Both the position numbers and the translations under genes were made by a program. Positions 1 through 5,133 of a DNA stretch of 5,133 nucleotides are shown piece after piece (within the stretch, counting starts at the first letter, position 1; every line of letters begins with the position of its first letter). The stretch is from an uncultured Pseudomonas sp. (GTDB lineage Bacteria; Pseudomonadota; Gammaproteobacteria; Pseudomonadales; Pseudomonadaceae). Where the stretch lies: contig CALMID010000464.1 of the NCBI GenBank assembly GCA_937863915.1, positions 1 through 5,133 of the forward strand, written 5' to 3'. The notes beneath the pieces were generated by a model. The model did not search any database. It was not told the DNA's origin and worked only from the letters and a program-made list of their open reading frames with translations.

Positions 1-692
1 AACAGGCTGGCCATGCCTTCGCCGAGACTGGCGCTGGGCTTCGACAATCCCTCTTTGAGCCGGGCAAACCAACCGCCCTGGTTATCACCGGGCTTGGCCT
101 GCTCGGCCACAGGCGCCTCAACCGGCGCAGGAGGAACCTCCACCTCGACCGGCAGCATCACCGGGGCAATCGGCTCGGCACCGGCATTGATGCGGAAGCG
201 ACTGAAGGCAGGACGCGGTGCCTCATCGGCTGCCACTGGAGCAGCGTCGGTAAAGGGCGAAGAAACCGGCGAAGCAGGCTCTGCGACGACGCCAGGCTCG
301 GGCGAAATGTTGGCCGGCACTTCGGTAACCGACGCAAGAACAGGAGCAGCCTCGACCGGTGCAGGCGCTGCAACAGGTTCACCCTGGGAAATAACGGCCT
401 GCAGCTCGACAGGGGGCGCCGCTATCGGCGCAGCAACAGGCTCAGCGAGCGGCGCGCCCACCTGCGGCTCGACCGGAACGACGACAGCCGGCGCGACAGA
501 ATCCTCACCCGGCAATGTCGGCGCTGCAGACTCGACGGCAGGCGCAGTCGTTGCATCAACGGGCGCCGCTGGCGTCAGTTCACCCTGCGGCTTCTTGCGC
601 AGCCAGCCGAACAGTGATTTTTTTTCCCCGGCCTCGGCCGAAGCCTTGCCAGCCGGGGCTGGCGACTGCTTATCGTCGTTGGAACCAAACAT
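1..692 (-). CDS. ftsY: FtsY, signal recognition particle receptor GTPase (N-terminal part, runs off left edge)
   Basis: FtsY is the inner-membrane receptor that docks ribosome-SRP complexes at the Sec translocon; its GTPase pairs with that of Ffh. Only residues 1-230 are here; the GTPase motifs lie beyond the left edge. The protein starts MFGSNDDK. Residues 24-34 (KKSLFGWLRKK) form a short basic/aromatic amphipathic segment like the first membrane-targeting sequence of E. coli FtsY. Residues 35-205 are a low-complexity Ala/Pro/Val/Glu A domain with recurring EPVAAP and PVEAP units. Residues 207-230 (GWFARLKEGLSK, then SLGEGMASL) match the conserved start of the N domain, which carries the second membrane-binding helix. 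The ATG at 692-690 is chosen because it precedes the targeting segment; the Shine-Dalgarno sequence is weak. In pseudomonads ftsE, ftsX and rpoH normally follow, outside this window. Identification rests on the conserved N-domain start and the gene context. Confidence 0.93.
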   Translation of the reverse strand, partial: MFGSNDDKQSPAPAGKASAEAGEKKSLFGWLRKKPQGELTPAAPVDATTAPAVESAAPTLPGEDSVAPAVVVPVEPQVGAPLAEPVAAPIAAPPVELQAVISQGEPVAAPAPVEAAPVLASVTEVPANISPEPGVVAEPASPVSSPFTDAAPVAADEAPRPAFSRFRINAGAEPIAPVMLPVEVEVPPAPVEAPVAEQAKPGDNQGGWFARLKEGLSKPSASLGEGMASL

Positions 693-997
693 GGGTCATC
701 TCAAAAGGGGCCGCAGACAGCGCAGAAAGTCGAATGCGCGCCCCAAGGTAGCTAGCCAAGAGCCTTATCAGGCTCATTCCTCAGCACCGCGCCTGGTGCA
801 ACCACTCACACCGAGCAAAACCCGTAGCTGCGAATGATTAAAGCCGGCACGACAAAAAATTAATGCGCGCGACTTTATCACTTTAGGCAGCGCCCGCGCA
901 GCGCTGACTGCGCCGCCCAGGCAGTCGGTGGCAAATCCTTCAAATGGATCGCAGAAGCGAGCCGGATCGGGGCGGCGGAAAAATCTGTCCGTGATAT
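693..997. other. gene-free divergent region between ftsY and the BLUF gene promoter
   Basis: No convincing coding sequence is seen. The stretch must hold the ftsY promoter on the minus strand. The best candidate is the AT-rich patch around 853-887, which contains AAAAAATTAAT and TTTATCACTTTA in otherwise GC-rich DNA. I could not find a -35/-10 pair with standard spacing there. Around 887-926 there are overlapping short inverted repeats (GCGCAG/CTGCGC at 896-901 and 908-913; GACTGC/GCAGTC at 906-911 and 921-926) that could form alternative small hairpins. An open frame from 928 runs into the BLUF gene, but its sequence does not resemble protein of that family. Confidence 0.5.
760..799 (-). other. 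two small stem-loops in the presumed ftsY leader
   Basis: Two perfect inverted repeats lie 68-107 bases upstream of the ftsY start. One has 6-bp arms at 760-765 and 770-775 (GAGCCT/AGGCTC) with a 4-base loop. The other has 5-bp arms at 784-788 and 795-799 (GCACC/GGTGC) with a 6-base loop. Neither is followed by a T run on either strand, so neither looks like an intrinsic terminator. They could be leader structure or an operator; short stems like these also arise by chance in GC-rich DNA. Confidence 0.35.
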
Positions 998-1029
998 TTG
1001 CCCAAGAAAACTGTACAAATCCTTATACA
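998..1029 (+). promoter_or_regulatory. candidate promoter of the BLUF gene
   Basis: A TTGCCC hexamer at 998-1003 and TATACA at 1024-1029 resemble sigma-70 -35 and -10 elements, separated by 20 bases. This is longer than the usual 17, but promoters controlled by MerR-family regulators often have 19-20 base spacers. The predicted transcript would start near 1036 and have a leader of about 36 bases. The first two TNTACA repeats lie in the spacer and on the -10 element, so a protein bound there would block polymerase. The assignment is inference from sequence alone. Confidence 0.35.
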
Positions 1030-1045
1030 AAACCCTGTACATCAC
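1010..1045 (+). repeat. three 12-bp direct repeats with TNTACA core; candidate LitR/CarH-type operator
   Basis: Three tandem 12-base units at 1010-1021, 1022-1033 and 1034-1045 carry TGTACA (1012-1017), TATACA (1024-1029) and TGTACA (1036-1041) in exact register. A fourth, degenerate unit (TCTGGA at 1048-1053) falls on the same period. What is known: the B12-dependent light regulator CarH of Thermus binds tandem direct repeats with the consensus nTnTACAn, at 11-base period, and LitR proteins belong to the same MerR-type family. All three units here satisfy nTnTACAn, though the period is 12. Their position over the likely -10 element fits repression that is lifted by light. No LitR gene lies in the window, so the binding protein is inferred. 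The repeat itself is directly visible. Confidence 0.6.
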
Positions 1046-1059
1046 ACTCTGGACACTGC

Positions 1060-1063
1060 GAGG
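1060..1063 (+). promoter_or_regulatory. ribosome binding site that fixes the BLUF gene start
   Basis: GAGG at 1060-1063 sits 8 bases before the ATG at 1072. It supports this start over the longer open frame that begins at 928, whose first 48 codons lack family similarity and would run through the repeat array. Confidence 0.7.
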
Positions 1064-1071
1064 TTATTCAT

Positions 1072-1506
1072 ATGCTCGTCCGTCTCACCTATGCGAGCCG
1101 CGCCTTAAATGGCGTTTCTTCACGGCTTATCCGCGAAATTCTTGAAGCTTCTCAGCGTAATAACCCCAGAAAAGGCCTGACCGGAATCCTCTGCTGTAAT
1201 GCCGACATTTTCCTGCAGGTATTGGAAGGACCACGAGACAGGGTGAACGAGCTGTACAACTTTTTGGCTGATGATCAACGCCACAAGGAGCTGACCATAC
1301 TCGACTATGAAGAGATCAGCGTACGACGTTATGCCAACTGGAGCATGGGCTGGGCCGGTGCAAAACAACACAACCGCGAGCTCTACCTCAAATACTCCTG
1401 CAGCGAGCACTTCGATCCGTTCAATATGAGTGCTGCACAAATCAGGGGCATGCTGCTGGAGCTTGAGACAAGTATCAGCCCCATTACTCCCCCGGTAATC
1501 GACTAG
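1072..1506 (+). CDS. short BLUF-domain blue-light photoreceptor, PixD type
   Basis: BLUF proteins bind FAD and signal blue light through a hydrogen-bond switch around the flavin. This 144-residue protein has one BLUF domain (about 1-93) and a short C-terminal helical cap, with no enzymatic output domain. The key residues are present: Tyr7, Asn30/Asn31, Gln49 within FLQVLEG, and Trp90 and Met92 in WSM. They correspond to Tyr8, Asn31/Asn32, Gln50, Trp91 and Met93 of cyanobacterial PixD. Likeness to PixD extends through SQRNNP (28-32), the DxRH segment (68-71) and LKYS (106-109), so a PixD-like oligomer that acts by binding a partner protein is likely. The gene is about 52% G+C by hand count over 1081-1500, well below the M16 genes, which hints at later acquisition. 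It faces away from ftsY and ends 119 bases before the next gene. The partner is unknown; class II LitR-type regulators are the leading guess because of the upstream repeats. Confidence 0.93.
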   Translation: MLVRLTYASRALNGVSSRLIREILEASQRNNPRKGLTGILCCNADIFLQVLEGPRDRVNELYNFLADDQRHKELTILDYEEISVRRYANWSMGWAGAKQHNRELYLKYSCSEHFDPFNMSAAQIRGMLLELETSISPITPPVID

Positions 1507-1521
1507 CAGGATGGCGCGCCG

Positions 1522-1600
1522 GCCGCGATGACAGTCGCGGCTCTGGCACGGGGATGGGGTATCCTGACGCCCCATCGTCAACGGGCGAACGTATCGCCCG
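1522..1600. other. cluster of three perfect 7-bp stem-loops between the BLUF and M16 genes
   Basis: Three consecutive inverted repeats fill the spacer. The arms are GCCGCGA/TCGCGGC at 1522-1528 and 1535-1541 (6-base loop), GATGGGG/CCCCATC at 1553-1559 and 1570-1576 (10-base loop), and CGGGCGA/TCGCCCG at 1582-1588 and 1594-1600 (5-base loop). None has a following T run on either strand, so they are not classical intrinsic terminators. They may end or stabilise the BLUF transcript, or structure the leader of the M16 mRNA: the last stem ends 11 bases before its Shine-Dalgarno sequence. Confidence 0.6.
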
Positions 1601-1611
1601 GGCCATCAAAC

Positions 1612-1615
1612 AGGA
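1612..1615 (+). promoter_or_regulatory. ribosome binding site that fixes the first M16 gene start
   Basis: AGGA at 1612-1615 is 10 bases before the ATG at 1626. This start puts a signal peptide at the very N-terminus. The alternative in-frame ATG at 1554 would add 24 mostly polar residues ahead of it and overlaps the second stem-loop, so it is disfavoured. Confidence 0.6.
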
Positions 1616-1625
1616 CTTATCGTCA

Positions 1626-2981
1626 ATGAATGTCACTGTCCGCCGCGTCCTCGGCGTAGTTCTGGGCGTGTTTTGCCTGCCCCTTGCGGCTATCGCGGCC
1701 GAAAGCCAGCCGACCCACGAATTTCGCCTGGCCAACGGCCTGAAGATCATCGTCCGCGAAGACCACCGCGCGCCGGTGGTGGTCTCCCAGCTCTGGTACA
1801 AGGTCGGCTCCAGCTATGAGACTGCCGGCCAGACCGGTCTGTCCCATGCCCTCGAACACATGATGTTCAAGGGCAGCCGCAAGCTCGGCCCGGGCGAATC
1901 CTCGCGCATCCTGCGCGAGCTGGGCGCCGAGGAAAACGCCTTCACCAGCGACGACTACACCGCTTACTACCAGGTGCTGGCCAGCGACCGTCTGGCCGTG
2001 GCCCTGGAGCTGGAAGCCGACCGTCTGGCCAGCCTCAAGCTGCCGGCCGACGAATTCGCCCGCGAGATCGAGGTCATCAAGGAGGAGCGCCGCCTGCGCA
2101 CCGACGACAAGCCCTCCTCGCTGGCCTATGAGCGCTTCAAGGCCCTGGCCTACCCGGCCAGCGGCTACCGCAACCCGACCATCGGCTGGATGGCCGACCT
2201 CAAGCGCATGAACGTCGATGACCTGCGCGCCTGGTACCGCACCTGGTACGTGCCGAACAATGCCACCCTGGTGGTGGTCGGCGATGTCCAGCCGGAACAG
2301 GTCAAGGCGCTGGCCGAACGTTATTTCGGCAGTATTCCCGCCCGCCCGGTGCCGACAGCCAAGGCACCGCTGGAACTGGCCGAGCCGGGTGAGCGGCGCA
2401 CCACGCTGTACCTCAAAACCCAGTTGCCCAGCCTGCTCTACGGCTTCAACGTCCCCAGCCTCGGCAGCGCCAAGGACGCCAAGCCGGTACACGCCCTGCG
2501 CCTGATCTCGGCCCTGCTCGACGGCGGCGACAGCGCCCGCCTGCCGGCTCGCCTGGAACGCGGCGAGGAACTGGTGTCCGGCGCCTCGACCTGGTACGAC
2601 GCCCACGCCCGTGGCGACAGCCTGTTCGTCATCTCCGCCACACCCAACGTGCAGACCGGCAAGACCCTGCAGCAGGTGGAAGATGGCCTGTGGCGCCAGC
2701 TCAAGGACCTGCAGGACAACCCGCCGTCGGCCGAAGAACTGGCCCGCGTCCGCGCTCAGGTGATTGCCGGCCTGGTCTACGAGCGCGACTCGATCACCAG
2801 CCAGGCCACCAGCATCGGCGAGCTGGAAACCGTCGGTCTGTCCTGGCGCCTGCTCGATCAGGACCTGGCTGCCCTGGAAAGCATCACCCCGGCCGATATC
2901 CAGGCCGCCGCCCGCACCTACTTCACCCGCACGCGCCTGACCGTCGCGCACATCCTGCCGGAGGCCACCGCCCATGAGTGA
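1626..2981 (+). CDS. exported M16 family zinc metallopeptidase, catalytic subunit
   Basis: A 451-residue M16B (insulinase/pitrilysin/processing-peptidase clan) protein. A signal peptide occupies about 1-25: Arg6-Arg7, a hydrophobic core, then AIAA before ESQP, so it acts in the periplasm. The inverted zinc motif HxxEH is His74-Ala-Leu-Glu77-His78, and the third ligand is expected at Glu153 or Glu154 in VIKEERRLR. The segment YVPNNATLVVVGD (208-220) is the usual end of the first M16 domain; the second domain runs from about 255 to 445. In that domain the Arg/Tyr pair that grips substrate is missing: the aligned positions are Glu311 and Ser318. The length suits half of a two-chain protease, and the partner follows with an 8-nt overlap. 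It resembles the gene divergent from ftsY in other pseudomonads (PA0372-like, from memory). The natural substrate is not evident. Confidence 0.92.
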   Translation: MNVTVRRVLGVVLGVFCLPLAAIAAESQPTHEFRLANGLKIIVREDHRAPVVVSQLWYKVGSSYETAGQTGLSHALEHMMFKGSRKLGPGESSRILRELGAEENAFTSDDYTAYYQVLASDRLAVALELEADRLASLKLPADEFAREIEVIKEERRLRTDDKPSSLAYERFKALAYPASGYRNPTIGWMADLKRMNVDDLRAWYRTWYVPNNATLVVVGDVQPEQVKALAERYFGSIPARPVPTAKAPLELAEPGERRTTLYLKTQLPSLLYGFNVPSLGSAKDAKPVHALRLISALLDGGDSARLPARLERGEELVSGASTWYDAHARGDSLFVISATPNVQTGKTLQQVEDGLWRQLKDLQDNPPSAEELARVRAQVIAGLVYERDSITSQATSIGELETVGLSWRLLDQDLAALESITPADIQAAARTYFTRTRLTVAHILPEATAHE

Positions 2982-4443
2982 CCGTCATTCCCTGCGCGAC
3001 AGCCTGCTGGGCGTCGTCCTGCTGATCGGCATCGCCGCCCTTTTGGGCGCCGTGGCGCGCCAACCCGCCGCCGAATCCCAGGGCCGCGCCGCTCTGGAGT
3101 CGCTGAGCAGCCTCGACCAGCAGGCGCCGGCCCGCCGCGACCTGCAGATCCAGACCTGGCAGACCCCGGGTGGCGCCAAGGTGCTGTTCGTCGCCGCCCC
3201 CGAGCTGCCGATGTTCGACCTGCGCCTGACCTTCGCCGCCGGCAGCAGCCAGGATGGCGAAGCCGCCGGCCTGGCCCTGCTGACCAACGCCATGCTCAAT
3301 GAAGGCGTGCCCGGCAAGGATGTCGGCGCCATCGCCGAAGGCTTCGAGGATCTCGGCGCCCAGTTCGGCAACGGCGCCTACCGCGACATGGCCATCGCCA
3401 GCCTGCGCAGCCTGAGCAAGCCCGAGCTGCGCCAGCCGGCACTGCAGCTGTTCAATCAGGTCATCGGCCAACCGACCTTCCCTGCCGACTCGCTGGCACG
3501 GATCAAGAACCAGCTGCTGGCCAGCTTCGAGATGAACAAGCAGAACCCCGGCAAGCTGGCCAACCTCGAACTGATGCAGCGCCTGTACGGCAGCCACCCC
3601 TACGCCCATCCGAGCGAAGGCACCGCGCAGTCGATCCCGGGCATCAGCCGCGAACAGCTGATCGCCTTCCACCAGCGTGCCTATGCCGCCGGCAACGTGG
3701 TGATCGCCCTGGTCGGCGACCTCACCCGCGCCGAAGCCGAAGCCATTGCCGCCGAGGTTTCCGCCGCCCTGCCCCAGGGCCCGGCGCTGGCCAAGATGAC
3801 GCAGCCGAGCGAGCCCAAGGCCGGCCCCAGCCACATCGATTTTCCCTCCAAGCAGACCCACATCCTGCTGGCGCAACTGGGCATCGACCGCCGTGAAGCC
3901 GACTGGCCGGCGCTGTACCTGGGCAACCAGATCCTCGGCGGCGGCGGTTTCGGTACCCGCCTGATGGAAGAAGTGCGCGAGAAGCGCGGCCTCACCTACG
4001 GCATCTACTCCGGCTTCTCCGCCATGCAGGCCCGCGGCCCCTTCCTGATCAACGTGCAGACCCGCGCCGAGCTGAGCGAAGGCACGCTCAAGCTGGTGCA
4101 GGACATCCTGCGCGACTACCTGGCCAAGGGCCCGACCCAGCAAGAGCTGGACAACGCCAAGCGCGAAAGTGCCGGCAGCTTCCCGCTGTCCACCGCGAGC
4201 AACGCCGATATCGTCGGCCAGCTCGGCGCCATCGGTTTCTATGATCTGCCACTGACCTACCTGGAAGACTTCATGAGCCAGGTGCAGGCGCTCAGCGCCG
4301 AACAGGTCCGCGCCGCCATGGCCAAGCATCTCAAGCCCGAGGCCATGCTGGTCGTCACCGCCGGCCCGCAGGTGCCGCAGCTGCCGCTGCCGCCACCCAC
4401 CGACAAGCCGGCAGCCCAGCCGACCGGCATTCCGGAGCACTGA
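2974..4443 (+). CDS. M16 family peptidase-like protein without zinc site, partner subunit
   Basis: A 489-residue M16B homologue. Residues 10-28 form one hydrophobic segment, which is either a signal anchor or a signal peptide ending at AVA; no lipobox cysteine is seen. Where the catalytic subunit has HxxEH, this protein has Leu-Leu-Thr-Asn-Ala (102-106), so zinc binding is lost. In the second domain it keeps the glycine-rich loop GGGGFG (322-327) and the substrate-binding Arg335 and Tyr342 in VREKRGLTYG. This pattern is known from heterodimeric M16B enzymes such as mitochondrial processing peptidase and bacterial two-gene pairs. The tail (about 464-489) is proline-rich and probably disordered. 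The start at 2974 overlaps the upstream stop by 8 nt and has a strong GGAGG at 2960-2964, which implies translational coupling and roughly equal dosage. It is PA0371-like from memory. Confidence 0.9.
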   Translation: MSDRHSLRDSLLGVVLLIGIAALLGAVARQPAAESQGRAALESLSSLDQQAPARRDLQIQTWQTPGGAKVLFVAAPELPMFDLRLTFAAGSSQDGEAAGLALLTNAMLNEGVPGKDVGAIAEGFEDLGAQFGNGAYRDMAIASLRSLSKPELRQPALQLFNQVIGQPTFPADSLARIKNQLLASFEMNKQNPGKLANLELMQRLYGSHPYAHPSEGTAQSIPGISREQLIAFHQRAYAAGNVVIALVGDLTRAEAEAIAAEVSAALPQGPALAKMTQPSEPKAGPSHIDFPSKQTHILLAQLGIDRREADWPALYLGNQILGGGGFGTRLMEEVREKRGLTYGIYSGFSAMQARGPFLINVQTRAELSEGTLKLVQDILRDYLAKGPTQQELDNAKRESAGSFPLSTASNADIVGQLGAIGFYDLPLTYLEDFMSQVQALSAEQVRAAMAKHLKPEAMLVVTAGPQVPQLPLPPPTDKPAAQPTGIPEH

Positions 4444-5057
4444 TGCGCCAATCAACACGCAAACCGGCTGGCAAACCGGCCAACAAGCCCCATGGCGGCC
4501 AGGGCCAGCTGCGCATCATCGGCGGCGAATGGCGCTTGCGCCGCTTCGCCGTTCCCGAAGGACCGGGCCTGCGCCCGACCCCGGACCGGGTGCGGGAAAC
4601 CCTGTTCAACTGGCTCGCCCCCTATGTCGCCGGGGCGCGGATTCTGGAGTGCTTTGCCGGGAGCGGCGCGGTGTTCCTCGAAGCCCTGTCCCGCGGCGCC
4701 AGCGCCGGCCTGGCCCTGGACCTCAACGGCGCCGCGGTGGCGGCGTTGTGCGGGCATCTGCAGACCCTGCAGTGCGAACGCGGCCAGGTGCAGCAGCAGG
4801 ACAGCCTGCGCTACCTGAGCGAACAGACCGCCACGCCCTTCGACCTGGTCTTCCTCGACCCGCCGTTCCAGCAGAACCTGCTGCAGCCGACCTGCGAGCT
4901 ACTCGAACAGCGCGGCTGGCTGGCGGCGGGCGCCTGGATCTATACCGAAAGCGAGCACGCACCCTCCAGCCTCGGCCTGCCGGGCAACTGGCGCCTGCAC
5001 CGGGAGAAGCACGCCGGCCAGGTGCACTACGCCCTGTGGCAGCGCGAGGCTCAGTAG
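4443..5057 (+). CDS. rsmD: RsmD, 16S rRNA (guanine(966)-N2)-methyltransferase
   Basis: RsmD uses S-adenosylmethionine to methylate G966 of 16S rRNA during assembly of the small subunit in the cytoplasm. The 204-residue length matches the family (E. coli about 198). Visible marks are LRIIGGEWRLRR (23-34), the RPTPDRVRETLFNWL segment (44-58), the SAM-binding motif LECFAGSGAVFLEALSRGA (68-86), and the catalytic DPPF (139-142) in FDLVFLDPPF. Motif I reads LECFAGSGAVF where LDLFAGSGALG is more usual, a mild variation. The first 20 residues are basic and probably flexible. The start codon shares its A with the TGA of the M16 partner gene (TGATG at 4441-4445), and GGAG at 4434-4437 lies 5 bases upstream, so rsmD is translated as the last gene of the M16 operon. 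The grouping appears positional; no functional link with the peptidases is evident. Confidence 0.93.
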   Translation: MRQSTRKPAGKPANKPHGGQGQLRIIGGEWRLRRFAVPEGPGLRPTPDRVRETLFNWLAPYVAGARILECFAGSGAVFLEALSRGASAGLALDLNGAAVAALCGHLQTLQCERGQVQQQDSLRYLSEQTATPFDLVFLDPPFQQNLLQPTCELLEQRGWLAAGAWIYTESEHAPSSLGLPGNWRLHREKHAGQVHYALWQREAQ

Positions 5058-5133
5058 AAGGCCACCACTTCGCCCTCGCGGTCGAAGGCGAGGAACTGAC
5101 CGATGCTGCCGCTCTCGATGGCCCCGACCATCA
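5051..5133 (-). CDS. 3' end of an unidentified minus-strand gene (runs off right edge)
   Basis: The minus strand reads an open frame that ends at TGA (5053-5051), with a visible C-terminus of 26 residues finishing in REGEVVAFY. Almost every codon ends in G or C (for example GTC, GCC, ATC, GAG, AGC, CTC), as expected for a real gene in this genome. It converges on rsmD and overlaps its last 7 bases. The fragment is too short to name. An in-frame ATG is the first complete codon at the edge, but the true start could lie further right. It may be a small conserved hypothetical protein next to rsmD. Confidence 0.5.
   Translation of the reverse strand, partial: MVGAIESGSIGQFLAFDREGEVVAFY

Noticed and set aside
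13..837. Plus-strand open frame of 274 codons rich in Ala, Gly, Ser and Thr
   Set aside because: It is antisense to ftsY. The minus-strand reading gives the recognisable FtsY start, targeting segment and N-domain start, and the Ala/Pro-rich codons of the A domain leave the opposite strand free of stops.
928..1071. 48-codon N-terminal extension of the BLUF protein
   Set aside because: The BLUF fold begins right at the ATG at 1072, which has a good Shine-Dalgarno sequence. The extension has no family similarity and would run through the promoter and repeat array.
1253..1258. A further TGTACA inside the BLUF gene
   Set aside because: It encodes Leu-Tyr-Asn in a normal part of the domain, stands alone, and is out of phase with the upstream array.
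1544..1559. TGGCACG followed by TGGGG, resembling a sigma-54 promoter ahead of the M16 operon
   Set aside because: The -24 half is perfect, but at the -12 position the invariant GC is GG and the TTGC pattern is missing. It also overlaps the second stem-loop.
1623..2975. Minus-strand open frame of 450 codons opposite the first M16 gene
   Set aside because: High GC at third positions of the real gene suppresses stops on the other strand. The translation is a Gly/Ala/Gln/Val-rich string with no recognisable domain.
2923..4458. Minus-strand open frame of 511 codons opposite the second M16 gene
   Set aside because: Same reason: it is a stop-free shadow of a GC-rich gene whose plus-strand product is a clear M16 protein.
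5074..5093. CCTCGC/GCGAGG stem-loop after rsmD as a terminator
   Set aside because: The stem is only 6 bp, has an 8-base loop, no T run on either strand, and lies inside the likely minus-strand coding region.
1..5133. CRISPR arrays, tRNA or rRNA genes, insertion sequences, prophage or defence genes
   Set aside because: No spaced long repeats, tRNA-like cloverleaf, transposase frame, terminal inverted repeats or target duplications were seen. The only putatively acquired item is the BLUF gene, and it carries no visible mobile-element boundaries.

Overview
The window looks like a chromosomal segment from Pseudomonas or a close gammaproteobacterial relative. The reasons are the gene order (ftsY facing away from two M16-peptidase genes that run into rsmD), the FtsY start MFGSNDDK, and the strong G/C preference at third codon positions. 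This is recognition from memory; no database search was possible.

Layout. Positions 1-692 (minus strand) hold the first 230 codons of ftsY, the signal-recognition-particle receptor: a short amphipathic membrane-binding segment, a long Ala/Pro/Val/Glu-rich A domain, and the beginning of the NG core. Positions 693-1071 are a gene-free divergent region. It contains two small hairpins in the presumed ftsY leader, an AT-rich patch, and, just before the next gene, three TNTACA elements at an exact 12-base period. Positions 1072-1506 (plus) encode a 144-residue BLUF-domain blue-light sensor of the short PixD type. A 119-base spacer with three perfect 7-bp stem-loops follows. From 1626 to 5057 three tightly packed plus-strand genes form an apparent operon: a catalytically intact exported M16 zinc peptidase, a partner M16 protein without the zinc site, and RsmD (16S rRNA m2G966 methyltransferase). 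The junctions overlap by 8 and 1 nt. The 3' end of an unidentified minus-strand gene enters at the right edge and overlaps the rsmD stop.

How the parts relate. The two M16 proteins are complementary: the first keeps HxxEH but has lost the Arg/Tyr substrate-binding pair, and the second has the reverse. They therefore probably act as one periplasmic or membrane-associated protease. RsmD and FtsY are housekeeping functions for ribosome maturation and membrane targeting. The BLUF gene is the outlier. It is about 52% G+C (hand count of 1081-1500) against about 70% or more in sampled stretches of the M16 genes, it sits between ftsY and the M16 pair, and it carries its own promoter-like region.

The observation most worth following is the triple TNTACA array ahead of the BLUF gene. 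It matches the nTnTACAn half-site known for the LitR/CarH light-responsive MerR-family regulators. This suggests that the blue-light sensor gene is itself under light-responsive control by a regulator encoded elsewhere.
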